From NCBI GenBank assembly GCA_003342895.1, contig PTFA01000038.1, forward strand, positions 1,054,001 to 1,118,000: DNA of 64,000 nucleotides. Reading direction: 5' to 3'. Source of the stretch: Casuarius casuarius (Eukaryota; Chordata; Aves; Casuariiformes; Casuariidae). A program made the translations under genes and the position numbers. Of this stretch, positions 36,601-54,661 are shown piece by piece. The number at the start of each line of letters is the position of its first letter. Position 1 is the stretch's first letter. A model generated the notes under the pieces. That model worked only from the letters and a program-made list of their open reading frames with translations, searched no databases and was not told the DNA's origin.

Positions 36601-37661
36601 ATGCACAAAGCCTCTTCTTTTATCTGACAACAGATACATTAATCAGCATGCCAGGAACTACCAGAAAGCAAATATGTTGATTTTGAGCAGCCAGCTCTTT
36701 CGTTCAGCTCCAGATGATGAATTTCCAACACTGCAGCGCTCAGAAACAGCATGGCATTAGTAAAATAATTATATGCAAGATGTGAAATGATTTTAATAAG
36801 TCACCTCCCTAAATCAGTGGTCTTACTGCAGGGGACTTTCTTATTAGAAGGAAGAATAAAAGTTATCTGGCAGAAAACACTCTTGCCTCAGGCCTTTACA
36901 ATAGCCATCTCTTAGAGCCTGGGAAGTACTTCAGATGAACAGTCTCTAGAGTGCTGGGTAGTTTGCCTTAGGCAAATTATGCTATAAGGCTTCCACTTAG
37001 TGGAAGTAATAAAACCACACTTACTGTAAGCTTTTTGGTGTTCATTTAAAACCAGGACTCAGTTGATTATCCCTTGTCTTACTGGAGTTAACAAACTTTT
37101 TAGTTTCAAACTTGTCTGCCACAGGGAGGGAGCTGTCACATCAAGACAGCACAAGCATTTGCTCCCAAATAATGCTAACACCCAAGAGAACTGTAATTTT
37201 TTTTTTTTTTTTTTTTTTTGGAATAAAATTTAATTTCACAACTAGGAAGATGCTCTGGTTCTTTCAAACATGAGGTTAATAACCCAGCATCTTTACCTGA
37301 GATGGAAACTAGCATTCTTTTAACATCTGCTCCACGTAGCAGTGGGAGATGAATCTGAAGCTTGCTGCTCAGAGGCTTGATGCTAACACTAGAGAGATTA
37401 GCGTTCATTGCTAGGAACAGTTTATACCTTAGGGCACTAATCACTCCTTTTTCCTCCACAAAGTAACTAGTCTCATCCTTTAAAAAGAGAATTGTGTCCA
37501 GCTGTAACTAAACCATCTTTTCCCTTTGCGTTTTTAGGAGTAACATTGAATATGAAACTACTGTGATCATCACTGGAATGCTGGGAGAGAAGCCTTGCAA
37601 GCTATGGATCAGGGGACAAGGAACAAATGATGAAAAATATGAAGANCTAAATACAACTTAA
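539..37661 (+). CDS. DLEC1: DLEC1 (CFAP81), cilium/flagellum-associated protein, 36 exons, 5' end outside window
   Basis: This is the gene for DLEC1, a large protein of motile cilia and sperm tails built largely of Ig-like ASH/HYDIN-type beta domains; its algal relative FAP81 is a central-apparatus protein (family knowledge). I joined 36 exons, listed separately, each bounded by AG and GT with matching phases. They give about 1,618 codons with no internal stop. The order of motifs follows human DLEC1 (1,755 residues) from about residue 150 to the C-terminus, for example [32 protein letters not shown] and LSHGKGVAFHIQPSTG. The missing part is about 140 residues, probably one exon. Ns fall in codons at 21467, 21553, 25624, 31374, 33323 and 37646. 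Introns range from 91 to about 2,320 bp; apart from the homopolymers, palindrome and low-complexity tracts listed separately, I see nothing gene-like in them. Confidence 0.95.
1197..1307 (+). CDS. DLEC1: DLEC1 window exon 2
   Basis: It encodes FRWIVDNELLRKHHFTCPE and DYITDKLP, matching human WCIDSELLRKHHLISPEDY. The acceptor is TTGCAG and the donor GTAGCT, which is weak. It enters and leaves in phase 1. Confidence 0.92.
2392..2585 (+). CDS. DLEC1: DLEC1 window exon 3 (3' boundary uncertain)
   Basis: The exon starts after AACTACAG and encodes GKSEPGYVKETFSF and a poorly conserved linker ending in YQSKK. Two donors are possible: GTAAGG after 2580 (phase 1) and GTATAT after 2585 (phase 0). I chose 2585 because it joins in frame to the acceptor with the best pyrimidine tract at 2848. 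Confidence 0.7.
2848..3068 (+). CDS. DLEC1: DLEC1 window exon 4 (5' boundary uncertain)
   Basis: It encodes ACIARLEKRQNYLKNPRFF and NALHGGKSLVIS, a well conserved DLEC1 block (human [20 protein letters not shown]). The start could be 2848 (after TTCAAAG), 2866 (after CACAG) or, if the alternative donor of the previous exon is used, 2873. The donor is GTATGC; it leaves in phase 2. Confidence 0.78.
3302..3383 (+). CDS. DLEC1: DLEC1 window exon 5
   Basis: The acceptor TTTCTTTCAG and donor GTAAGA are clear. It encodes VPVFLANPPIVLFSDYEVG then QVYE (human TPVFLAKPPIGFFTDYEIG), probably the first strands of an Ig-like domain. Confidence 0.93.
3811..3898 (+). CDS. DLEC1: DLEC1 window exon 6
   Basis: It encodes MTIELQNITSTCHHVRLIPP then STSAFAIGQG (human VIALQNTTTTSRYLRVLPP), typical of ASH-type domains. 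The donor is GTAAGG; it leaves in phase 1. Confidence 0.93.
4723..4896 (+). CDS. DLEC1: DLEC1 window exon 7
   Basis: It encodes [20 protein letters not shown], then IPIQAKRPPPVLT, one of the best conserved DLEC1 blocks. The acceptor is TTTTTTTCCAAG and the donor GTCAGT; phase 1 on both sides. Confidence 0.94.
5687..5823 (+). CDS. DLEC1: DLEC1 window exon 8
   Basis: It encodes IDCGSCLVGGIKVTQILCRN then FSTGRFCIMPKKAWPS (human [20 protein letters not shown]). The donor is GTGAGT; it leaves in phase 0. Confidence 0.94.
6752..6844 (+). CDS. DLEC1: DLEC1 window exon 9
   Basis: It encodes AVATVGFVTQDPFGIHPAFF then ELTPGQSTTIE (human IATVGFVEQPPFGILPSVF). The acceptor is CTCCTAG and the donor GTTTGT; 31 codons in phase 0. 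Confidence 0.93.
7863..7953 (+). CDS. DLEC1: DLEC1 window exon 10
   Basis: It encodes VVFFPSFPEVSQQTYTIVCD then NCQVNDFTVT (human TFIIMCDNCQIKELVTIG). The acceptor is ATCTTTCAG and the donor GTTTGT. Confidence 0.93.
8863..9025 (+). CDS. DLEC1: DLEC1 window exon 11
   Basis: It encodes GIGQLIALELLFVTGGES and ITDVTAQHLIRFDPQN (human GIGQLIALDLIYISGEKS). The donor is GTATGT; it leaves in phase 2. Confidence 0.94.
10843..11035 (+). CDS. DLEC1: DLEC1 window exon 12
   Basis: It encodes HVELPFYWQIIKPNLQPLMP then KQGVLLPHADHEFVLTYAP, as in human (FYWQIMKPNLQPLMPG). The acceptor is CTCTTTGCAG and the donor GTATGG. Confidence 0.94.
11528..11541 (+). repeat. poly(G) run of 14
   Basis: An uninterrupted run of 14 G in the DLEC1 intron between window exons 12 and 13. 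It is simple sequence. Confidence 0.9.
11966..11980 (+). repeat. poly(T) run of 15
   Basis: A homopolymer in the same DLEC1 intron as the poly(G) run; no element around it is recognisable. Confidence 0.85.
12376..12434 (+). CDS. DLEC1: DLEC1 window exon 13
   Basis: A short exon encoding LKSYHSVIQMVLRDIPES (human LRDFHSVLQMVLEEVPEP). The acceptor is TTTTGTATAG and the donor GTAAGT; it leaves in phase 2. Confidence 0.92.
12544..12610 (+). repeat. poly(A) tract of 67
   Basis: About 67 uninterrupted A residues in the DLEC1 intron after window exon 13, preceded by A/T-rich sequence and followed by GGCCCTGG. It may be a retroposon tail or a microsatellite, but I see no body or target-site duplication. 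The length in an assembly may be inaccurate. Confidence 0.9.
12965..13062 (+). repeat. degenerate TGTTTAT repeat
   Basis: A T-rich tract in a DLEC1 intron holding six exact TGTTTAT heptamers, at 12965, 12981, 12993, 13002, 13015 and 13030, then a weaker copy. Spacing is 9-16 bp. The heptamer resembles the forkhead core, but the tract can also be read as simple A/T-rich sequence. Confidence 0.7.
13506..13680 (+). CDS. DLEC1: DLEC1 window exon 14
   Basis: It encodes EDVITMEIEVKGSTESFQLL then LEPYAIIIPGESFIGVNV (human VIVLEIEVKGSVEPFQVLLE). The donor is GTTTGT; it leaves in phase 0. Confidence 0.94.
14443..14457 (+). repeat. poly(T) run
   Basis: A homopolymer of about 14-15 T in the 1.8-kb DLEC1 intron between window exons 14 and 15. 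I see no gene-like sequence in that intron. Confidence 0.8.
15465..15558 (+). CDS. DLEC1: DLEC1 window exon 15
   Basis: It encodes [20 protein letters not shown] then IVEVEPYTGFI (human MWNNSKSPIRYLWGKISDCH). The acceptor is TTGTTTTAG and the donor GTAAAG. Confidence 0.95.
15792..15922 (+). CDS. DLEC1: DLEC1 window exon 16
   Basis: It encodes ECCEFELAITGGKPGCVSHN then EPVVLHVEAAFK (human SPVVLHIEAVFK). It is separated from exon 15 by 233 bp. The donor is GTGAGT. Confidence 0.93.
16235..16393 (+). CDS. DLEC1: DLEC1 window exon 17
   Basis: It encodes GPLLSINIPSLQLGLIKWGD then FEIQNLCQLPARWRMQES (human IQIRNVSQLPATWRMKES). Phase 0 both sides; the donor is GTAAGT. Confidence 0.94.
17917..18056 (+). 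CDS. DLEC1: DLEC1 window exon 18
   Basis: It encodes SPFTIHPSAGEIPPLGLCNV then LQTVLELEVENGEG (human LETVLELEVENGAW). The acceptor is CGTCTCATAG and the donor GTAAGG; it leaves in phase 2. Confidence 0.94.
18308..18461 (+). CDS. DLEC1: DLEC1 window exon 19
   Basis: It encodes HLPVFVEVQTPQACLMSSHL then YTGVPAKATIKLFNQTLLPA (human YLGVPTKTTITLINGTLLPT). The donor is GTAAAT. Confidence 0.94.
18790..19790. repeat. possible old interspersed repeat
   Basis: This part of a DLEC1 intron contains several variants of a TTAGGTGTCT / AGACACCTAAA word in both orientations (near 18810, 18870 and 18960) and a denser, less A/T-rich texture than the intron around it. The words resemble old repeats of reptile and bird genomes as I remember them. 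No termini or duplication are visible, so the limits are rough. Confidence 0.25.
19960..20070 (+). CDS. DLEC1: DLEC1 window exon 20
   Basis: It encodes LIGSQAAFCSATVSPASGTL then GPNEEKELCIEITANIM (human FCMVTVSPKHGLLGPSEEC). Phase 0 both sides; the donor is GTAAGT. Confidence 0.93.
21426..21556 (+). CDS. DLEC1: DLEC1 window exon 21
   Basis: It encodes GELKDLVLSCSI then PLFLSISGEVRGLRVSYSI (human PLVLGISGKPQGLQVAITI). Two N bases (21467 and 21553) leave two residues undetermined. The donor is GTAAAT. Confidence 0.92.
23025..23210 (+). CDS. DLEC1: DLEC1 window exon 22
   Basis: It encodes LLLDFGSEVAFKDIVKRQLI then LTNHTGISAPFRLEAEYF (human LDFGSAVPLRTRVTRQLILT). The acceptor is TTTTGACAG and the donor GTAAGT; it leaves in phase 2. 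Confidence 0.94.
23685..23752 (+). CDS. DLEC1: DLEC1 window exon 23
   Basis: A 68-bp exon encoding a basic stretch, YLVKRRGPITRHAAKRAQS, in the weakly conserved region before LSHGKG. It is supported mainly by the TTTTTTCAAG acceptor, the GTATGA donor and exact phase matching (2 in, 1 out). The human equivalent is also basic but differs in sequence. Confidence 0.75.
24901..25052 (+). CDS. DLEC1: DLEC1 window exon 24
   Basis: It encodes LSHGKGVAFHIQPSTGTLKA then NNMWGEYRDDLVCK (human MLSHGKGAAFFPHFSQG and NMWGEYWDDLIC). The acceptor is GCTCCTTCAG and the donor GTAGGT. Confidence 0.95.
25590..25693 (+). CDS. DLEC1: DLEC1 window exon 25
   Basis: It encodes VGDLQPTLIPL, one residue with an N (25624), then MTVKGCPIFLQMTGPQTEQP (human VGDLLPEVIPVHMAAVGCPI). 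The donor is GTATAG. Confidence 0.92.
26331..26401 (+). CDS. DLEC1: DLEC1 window exon 26
   Basis: It encodes RFGTHVSGGYPVSRSVQLNN (human RFGTQVSGGDTVTRTLRLNN). The acceptor is CCCACCTCAG and the donor GTAAGG; it leaves in phase 1. Confidence 0.94.
26475..26500 (+). repeat. 26-bp perfect palindrome
   Basis: Two adjacent copies of the 12-mer AACATGTTAATT with flanking bases read the same on both strands over 26 bp. It lies in the DLEC1 intron after window exon 26 and is A/T-rich. Confidence 0.85.
26923..26955 (+). repeat. possible MIR-like fragment
   Basis: CAGACTTTAAGCTCTTCAGA and the following bases resemble the MIR core word GACTGTAAGCTCCTTGAGG. Similarity is short and by eye; an old CORE-SINE remnant in the DLEC1 intron is possible. 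Confidence 0.25.
27266..27483 (+). CDS. DLEC1: DLEC1 window exon 27
   Basis: It encodes MDWETYNQEKDDKKLIDLLV then VCGDPFPLKDVDKSET (human LDWETYVPEDKEDRLVELLV), followed by a Ser/Glu-rich variable segment. The donor is GTCAGC. Confidence 0.94.
28499..28633 (+). CDS. DLEC1: DLEC1 window exon 28
   Basis: It starts with an acidic stretch (SSDVDNKEDEIIAEE), then KKIISVLIRPHEGVPADK (human QKLISVILQAHEGVPSG). The acceptor is GTCCCTGCAG and the donor GTAAGC. Confidence 0.94.
30381..30503 (+). CDS. DLEC1: DLEC1 window exon 29
   Basis: It encodes VVPGGGSISVRICFTPQVLP then EGFMLGFMSLDDT (human VVPAGGSSTIYISFTPMVL, ALGFMSLDSK). It is more GC-rich than its neighbours. Phase 0 both sides. Confidence 0.94.
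31282..31376 (+). CDS. DLEC1: DLEC1 window exon 30
   Basis: It encodes RRRHGYEAPPLRIDLQAFIR (human KRHRLQDFAVGPLKLDLHSYVR). An N at 31374 sits in an alanine codon and does not change it. The donor is GTGAGT; it leaves in phase 2. Confidence 0.9.
31468..31552 (+). CDS. DLEC1: DLEC1 window exon 31
   Basis: It encodes LKVDMEHDEGMVFYPMASDL then IPAQPQLG (human FQCQASDLIPEQPCSG). Only 91 bp separates it from exon 30, the shortest intron of the gene here. The donor is GTAAGT. Confidence 0.92.
32106..32306 (+). CDS. DLEC1: DLEC1 window exon 32
   Basis: It encodes SLQLINCTKVPLYFRLLLST (human HLKLTNTTEIPHYFRLMVSR), a Lys/Ser/Glu-rich loop, then YPQQNMLV (human AQENMLVNV). The acceptor is CTCCACCAG. 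Confidence 0.94.
33172..33333 (+). CDS. DLEC1: DLEC1 window exon 33
   Basis: It encodes VKVSFRTTLELLTYQHLPAS then FDQNLVIEYSN (human SLELLSYQKLPADQTLPG, TQNLLLEYTNQTTQV). An N at 33323 affects one residue. The donor is GTAAGA. Confidence 0.94.
34357..34510 (+). CDS. DLEC1: DLEC1 window exon 34
   Basis: It encodes LVPVTAYLTVPVLELSCDTL then RSGCRSYWTALL (human VPLRAVVAVPELQLS, LSGCRSYWTMLMG). The acceptor is TCTTTTGCAG and the donor GTATTC. Confidence 0.94.
35096..35216 (+). CDS. DLEC1: DLEC1 window exon 35
   Basis: It encodes VFSISPANGILEAREGDLPT then LEIRFTAR (human FRVSPNSGLLEARSANAP, LQVFFTARS). The donor is GTACAG; it leaves in phase 2. Confidence 0.93.
37197..37219 (+). repeat. poly(T) run of 23
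   Basis: A homopolymer in the last DLEC1 intron, about 320 bp before the last exon. Confidence 0.9.
37538..37661 (+). CDS. DLEC1: DLEC1 last exon, C-terminus
   Basis: It encodes the C-terminus with VIITGMLGEKPCKLWIRGQG (human MVVEGVLGEKSCTLRLRGQG). The frame ends with TAA at 37659-37661. The N at 37646 makes one residue Asp or Glu. The preceding intron (about 2.3 kb) is the largest of the gene in this window. Confidence 0.94.
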
Positions 37662-37820
37662 GCAAGACATTGTGGGATAAATCTCAAGGTAATGGGTCAA
37701 ATGTAGAAATATCATTAGCTGAGCTGGCATTTTATCTACTTCAGTTTTTAATTATGAACTGGAATTTGAACAAAATAAAACTTGAAGTTATGAGGAATAA
37801 AAGTTCATGGCACTTCAAAA
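37662..37820 (+). terminator. DLEC1: DLEC1 3' UTR with two poly(A) signals
   Basis: Two perfect AATAAA hexamers lie 113 and 135 bp after the stop codon, at 37774-37779 and 37796-37801. Cleavage would be expected near 37,795-37,825. The 3' UTR would be about 150 bp. Confidence 0.65.
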
Positions 37821-39689
37821 CAGGCACAGTCTCATCCTGTGCTATTACTTTTATTGCTGTGCTAAGCTTAGCATTACCCGCAAAGCCATCTCTACAAAAT
37901 AATCAAATTTAAATTGCAAAGCAGCTAGGCCAAAATCACTTTGCATATGCTCAAATAGCTTAAATTACAATCAAAAGACTGTTGATATCTTAAAAAGAAG
38001 CTTTTCTTTGGGGTTGCTTTTTTTCCGATTTCCCATTGAAATGGACATTGACAAATAATAAGAGCAAGAATCAGTGACTAAGGCCAGCATTCCCCTTACA
38101 TGAAAAGGGGGAGCACCAGCTTTCCCTAGACTCCCTGGAAAACCACCAGCCTGCATGCTTCATCATGCTTGGGTATTGAGACCAGCCCCTTCAGCTAAAG
38201 AGGGAGGAACCAATCTTGCTTTTAATTCTTTCTCCTCACATGGTTCCCATTTACTCACACTTCTCTTAGCTAAAGTAATATTAAAAACACGAAAAGGTCA
38301 CAAATTCCCACTTCTGAGCCTGTTAAATTTTCCACTCCCATCATGTAAAAGACCTTTGTAAAAGGCAGTGTGAGTGGAGAGGAGGGGGCTGCAATCCACA
38401 GCAGAGGAGAACAAAAGATGATGATCACTGCCTTCAGCCTAGTTTAGGGCAGACTTGTCCCAGCAATGAGAAGTCATTTTGTCCATAGGAACCTCAGTGC
38501 NCAAAATGGACCCTTGAAGATGTAAAGTGCCTCTCTGCCCACTCTAGATAATTCCATCCTTTTGCTCTAAAACACAGCATGCATGATTGCTGAGCAAGAC
38601 TGGCTACAGAACAGGAATGTGAGAATATAAAATAGCTCTACTTAATCATAACCTTCAACTAACAATCATAATGAAAAGAATACAATATATTGCAAGAACC
38701 CGATTGTATTATTAAGCACAAAAACAAAAGCCAGGACAAAGTACTGCAGTCTGTGTTACAAATTTAAACTTTTCTAACATGTCAAAGACAATGAGTACAT
38801 TTCTTTTTCAAGCAGTTAGCTCTGAATCTTAATGATCTTTCTGCTCATNAGAGAGAGAACACATATGGGAGACTTTTACAGTACAAAAGGTATACATTTT
38901 GTACAGGCACTGAAGCACTGAGCATGTCACTGATGGTCACGTAGTGCTTGCAGCAAGTGATACACTGAAATTTGTTCCATGTTAGGTAATTAAATATCAT
39001 TAAACATAACTTTGTCTTTTAAGTTAGAATCACGCAAGCTATTGCAAAAACATTGTAAAAGATGGAATGATTATTTTGAAATTCCTGTCTTTAGCAATTT
39101 ATCAAACCTTTCCTACTCAGGCACCCCAGTGGTTTGTCTGACAAGAGACGCCTGGCTCATGAACATACTGCTTGCTAGTTCTTCCATTTTGCCCCATGGG
39201 AGATTTCACACCAGTTTGGTTAAAAGAAGAAAAAAGAAAAAAAGAAAAGGTTAGAATGCTAAAGCACACCCTTCAGCATATGGACAATTTAAGACATAGC
39301 TAACTTACAACTNGAATGGAACAGATGTAGTTATAAAGGAAATGATGTTACATATCTCTGCACTGCTTACAAAAAATAAGCCTTTCTAGAACTCTTGCAA
39401 GACTGATTCTTACAAAGATCTTTAAGAAAATCCTGGAAAAGCTATATCATGTGCATTGACATTTTCATTTTAAGTGATAGTTGTAGAAACTTTGTGAAAC
39501 AAGAAGACTCTCTGCTGAACTACTACTCTCTGATAATATTCACAGAACAAAGGGATCAAGTAGATTAGAAATATTCATTCATAAGCATCACAACTGGGCC
39601 TGCATTTGAAGTTCAGCTGAACACATTTCTTTTCTCATGTTAGGATGCATTTCAACTCTGAAGCAAATGCCAGATCAAAATATGTATAA
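37821..39689. other. DLEC1-ACAA1 tail-to-tail intergenic region
   Basis: About 1.9 kb of A/T-rich sequence between the putative cleavage sites of the two converging genes. I find no further exon, RNA gene or recognisable element, apart from an A-rich AAAGA simple repeat near 39,227-39,249. Longer 3' UTRs of either gene could extend into it. Confidence 0.6.
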
Positions 39690-39695
39690 TTTATT
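39690..39695 (-). terminator. ACAA1: ACAA1 poly(A) signal
   Basis: AATAAA on the minus strand, 138 bp beyond the ACAA1 stop codon. It is the first perfect hexamer downstream, giving a short 3' UTR. Confidence 0.5.
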
Positions 39696-39832
39696 CCACT
39701 TAATTTGTGGCTAAAATTTGTAGGTCTAGTAATGAATCCCTGAATCCGCTTGATTTCACAGTGCAAATCGTTTGCTATTACTAGAGAAGGCAGAGAATTA
39801 GGTGCTTCATTGTGTCTTCAGTACACTGGAGT

Positions 39833-51664
<11,832 letters not shown>

Positions 51665-51800
51665 CGCGCCGCGCCGCTCCGCCCCCGCCGCCATTTCCCA
51701 GCGCCGCGCCGCGCCGCGGGGGGGGGGGGCCAGCGCGGGGTACCCCCGTCATCTGCGTTAGCCCCGCCCCCTTCGGCCTGGCCCCGCCCCCCGTCTGGGA
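51665..51800 (-). promoter_or_regulatory. ACAA1: ACAA1 CpG/GC-box promoter region
   Basis: CpG-rich sequence directly upstream of the ACAA1 start. Two identical 10-bp GC boxes, GCCCCGCCCC, start 20 bp apart at 51761 and 51781 and are Sp1-type sites. No TATA box is visible, as usual for housekeeping promoters. The transcription start is not defined by the sequence. Confidence 0.6.
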
Positions 51801-51837
51801 AAAGCTTCACTCTGTAATGGGGGGGTCCAGCCCCCGC

Positions 51838-52672
51838 CCCGGGTTCGAGGCCCAGGTTCGAGCCCCCGGCCCTGAGTTCGAGCCCCGAGTTCAGCGCTTG
51901 GCCTCGGGTTCGAACCCCCGGCCCTCGGGTTCAGCGCTTGGCCCTGGCCCTGAGTTCGAGCCCCGGGTTCAGCGCTTGGCCCCAGGTTCGAGTCCCGGGT
52001 TCAGCCCCCAGGCCCCCGGTTCGAGCCCCCGGCCCCAGGTCCAATGTTTGGCCCGGGTTCAAGCCCCAGGTTCAGTCCCCAGCCCCCAGGTTCAGTGCTT
52101 GGCCCCGGGTTCAGCCCTGGATTCGCGCCCCGGGCCCCGAGTTCGAGCCCCCGGCACTCAGCTTCAGCGCTTGGCTCTGGGTTTGAGCCCCGGGTTCAGC
52201 ACTTGGCCCCAGGTTTGAGCCCCCGGCCCCAGATTCAGTGTTTGGCCCCAGGTTCGAGCCCCGGGTTCAGTGCTTGGCCGTGGGTTCAAGGCCCGAGTTC
52301 AGCCCCCGGCCCCTCGCTTTGAGCTCCTGGCCCTGGGTTCAGCGCTTGGCCCCAGGTTTGAGCCCCAGATTCAGTGCTTGGCCCTGGGTTCAAGCCCCCG
52401 GCCCTGGGTTCGAGCCCTGGGTTCAGTGCTTGGCCCCAGGCTCGAGCCCCAGGTTCAGCCCCCGGCCCCCCGGTTCGAGCCCCACGTTCAGCCCCTGGCC
52501 CCCTGGTTCGAGTCCCCGGCCCCAGGTTCAGCACTTGGCCCCGGGTTCAAGCCCCCGGCCCCGGGTTCAGCCCTGGCTTCAAGCCCCAGGTTCAGTCCCC
52601 AGTTTGAGCCCCCAGCCCTGGGTTCGAGCCTCGGGTTCAGTCCTTGGTCCCAGGTTCAAGCCCCGGCCCCGC
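51838..52672 (+). repeat. C-rich minisatellite with GGTTCGAGCCC units upstream of ACAA1
   Basis: More than 800 bp of alternating variants of GGTTCGAGCCCC, GGTTCAGC and GCTTGGCCCC, with an irregular unit of about 15-40 bp. The heptamer GGTTCGA occurs about ten times, and GGTTCGAGTCC, a perfect fit to the polymerase III B-box consensus, occurs at 51985-51995 and 52505-52515. Open frames of 130-150 codons through it are repeat translations rich in Pro, Gly and Ser. Confidence 0.9.
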
Positions 52673-52860
52673 TGCAGCCCCCACACCCGCACCCCTTAAA
52701 CACTTAAAACCCAGCCCCAAACCCCGCTGGCTCAACCCCTCCCCGTCCCCGACGGGCNCCCACCACCCCACCCCCGGCTGCCGCACCCCGGGACAAAGCC
52801 ACCACACAGCTCGCGAGTCCGAGAACCGAACAGCTTCATTATTTCTAGTCAGACCCCTCC
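52673..52860. other. C-rich flank of the minisatellite
   Basis: C-rich, Pro-codon-rich sequence without clear repeat units, passing into less biased sequence at about 52,800. On the minus strand an AATAAT motif near 52,840 could be a weak poly(A) signal for the kinase gene; this is unproven. Confidence 0.35.
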
Positions 52861-52879
52861 ATCATTAGCTTAATTGCGT

Positions 52880-53012
52880 TCGTCGATCCGCCNGCGCGGT
52901 CACGCAAGGCCGCGGGCCGCCGGCCTCGTCGCGCGCCACGGGGTTATGCGGGGGTAATTACACAGGCCGCGCGGGGGGTAGGCGCCTCCCCCCGCTTCCA
53001 GAGAAACGCTAG
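52880..53012. promoter_or_regulatory. CpG-dense patch
   Basis: A short stretch very rich in CpG (for example GCCGCGGGCCGCCGGCC). On the plus strand it is followed at 53013 by a good splice-donor sequence, AG/GTAAGA. It could be a small CpG island or GC-rich 3' UTR of the kinase gene. No coding frame is recognisable. Confidence 0.35.
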
Positions 53013-53107
53013 GTAAGAAAATTCTCTTTAAAAAAAAAAATTTACATGGCATAATATTACATTCTCTTTCCCTAGTTTCATTTTGTACATCAGAACACTG
53101 CAAGGGC

Positions 53108-53135
53108 TTTTTTTTTTAAAAAAAAAAAAAAAAAA
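53108..53135 (+). repeat. T10-A18 homopolymer junction
   Basis: Ten T followed directly by about eighteen A. Simple sequence that can fold back on itself. Confidence 0.85.
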
Positions 53136-54620
53136 GGCAAAGGCACCTGAGGAGCGAGTCGCGCACACGCGCACACACACGCACGGGGTGGAGAGGGGCC
53201 GCACCGAGATGCGGCCGGACGGCTCACGAGCNGGGGAGAAGCTATTTTGTTCTCAACTCTTTGGCAGGGGAAACCCAGACTGAGAATATAAAACCCAAGC
53301 AGATTCAATGGAAGGGGAAAAGCAGCCTAAAACCTTTTTTTTTTTTGGTGCGAAAACGCCTTCTTTCACCCTCTTCTGACAAAACCCTCATCAGCTAAGT
53401 GCTCCCCCCCGCCGTTTTCCCTATCCGCCCCATAGAACTGAACAGACTTGATGGATTTGGTCCTATTTATAGGATAACATTCCATATTTCCCCCCGGAAG
53501 GCCTCCAGAGGAGACCCAGCACTGTTTTGGTCCACAGGCACAAAAATCCTGGTGTCGCCCCACTGGCGCTGTCCTTGGCTTCCCCGAAATTCGGCCCCGA
53601 TGCTAACCAGTCCCGCCAGCTTTGCAGAAAAACTTGCAGGGAATATTTTTATGCATTCACCCTATTAGTTTTTCCCCTAACACCACCCCCTCTTTGCTTT
53701 TTTCACTGAAACAACTCTAATTAACCTGCCTCCAGAGTTTTTGCTTCTTTTCTACTCTCTGGGCCACGCCGGTCTGGACAAGGAAAGGCTCCCGCGTCTC
53801 CCCGCCAGCGCGAAGGCCCAATTTGACGAAGTGCAAAATCACACGACTGGCCACGTTCTCAGCTTCTCCTTCGCTCCAAGCAACACTTTTCGCTTTCAAT
53901 GAAAAAATAAACCTGCGTTTGCCAGCCTGAAGCTGGCACCACCCTGTAAGTGCTTATTTAACCTCTGCCGAGCCATGTGGAAATGGCTAATGCAGCGTGG
54001 AAACGGGATGTGGGATGGTGCAATTAATTTGCCCCAAATGAGCAATATCTAATGAAGCAACTGGCTTCCAGGGTCTCTCTGCTTGCCGTCAGGTCTGTCG
54101 GCAGGTCCACGTCGGTCAGAGAGGCTTCAGCCCAGCTGTGCTTTGACCTTTCCTGCTTCCACGCTGTATAAAATGGGGCAACTTTAAGCACATGCTTCGA
54201 GCTGCCCTCAATCTAGGCATCTCCGATGTCCCATGTGGAGGCTTCGTGGTTATGGAGCCCATCCCCGGTGCATCGCCCTGGCCCAGCTACGCTCCTCCCA
54301 CAGCCCCGTTCCTAAAGCACGGCAGCACAGCTCCAGCCCCACGTTAGCAGCACAGCAGAACCGGGCCCGGGTTATCAGCGCTAGGACTACGAGCATGGAG
54401 TTGCCCTCATAAAGACCCCCTCTAGCTCCTGCCAAAANTCCCATGGTTTCAATGGGGAAAGGATGAAGGATTAGCTTGTGCTCAGCTCTGCATGGCGCTG
54501 GCATCAACATCATTTAAGCATCCTTACCCACCGCACACCAGAGGTCCTCAGGAACCATCAGCAGGCGTACCCTACGGAGACTTCCCATGTCTCGGGAAGA
54601 ACCCCTCTTTCAGACTGTTG

Positions 54621-54661
54621 CACGCACATACACACACACACACACACGCGCACACACACAC
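54621..54661 (+). repeat. (CA)n microsatellite
   Basis: An imperfect CA dinucleotide repeat of about 40 bp with CG and TA interruptions, downstream of the kinase coding region. Confidence 0.9.

Noticed and set aside
51838..52672. tRNA genes suggested by GGTTCGAGTCC
   Set aside because: No acceptor stem, D-arm or anticodon arm can be placed at the proper distance before the B-box-like words.
51817..52707. Pro/Gly/Ser-rich open frames of 130-153 codons
   Set aside because: They read straight through the minisatellite in more than one frame and strand, and have no homology outside the repeat.
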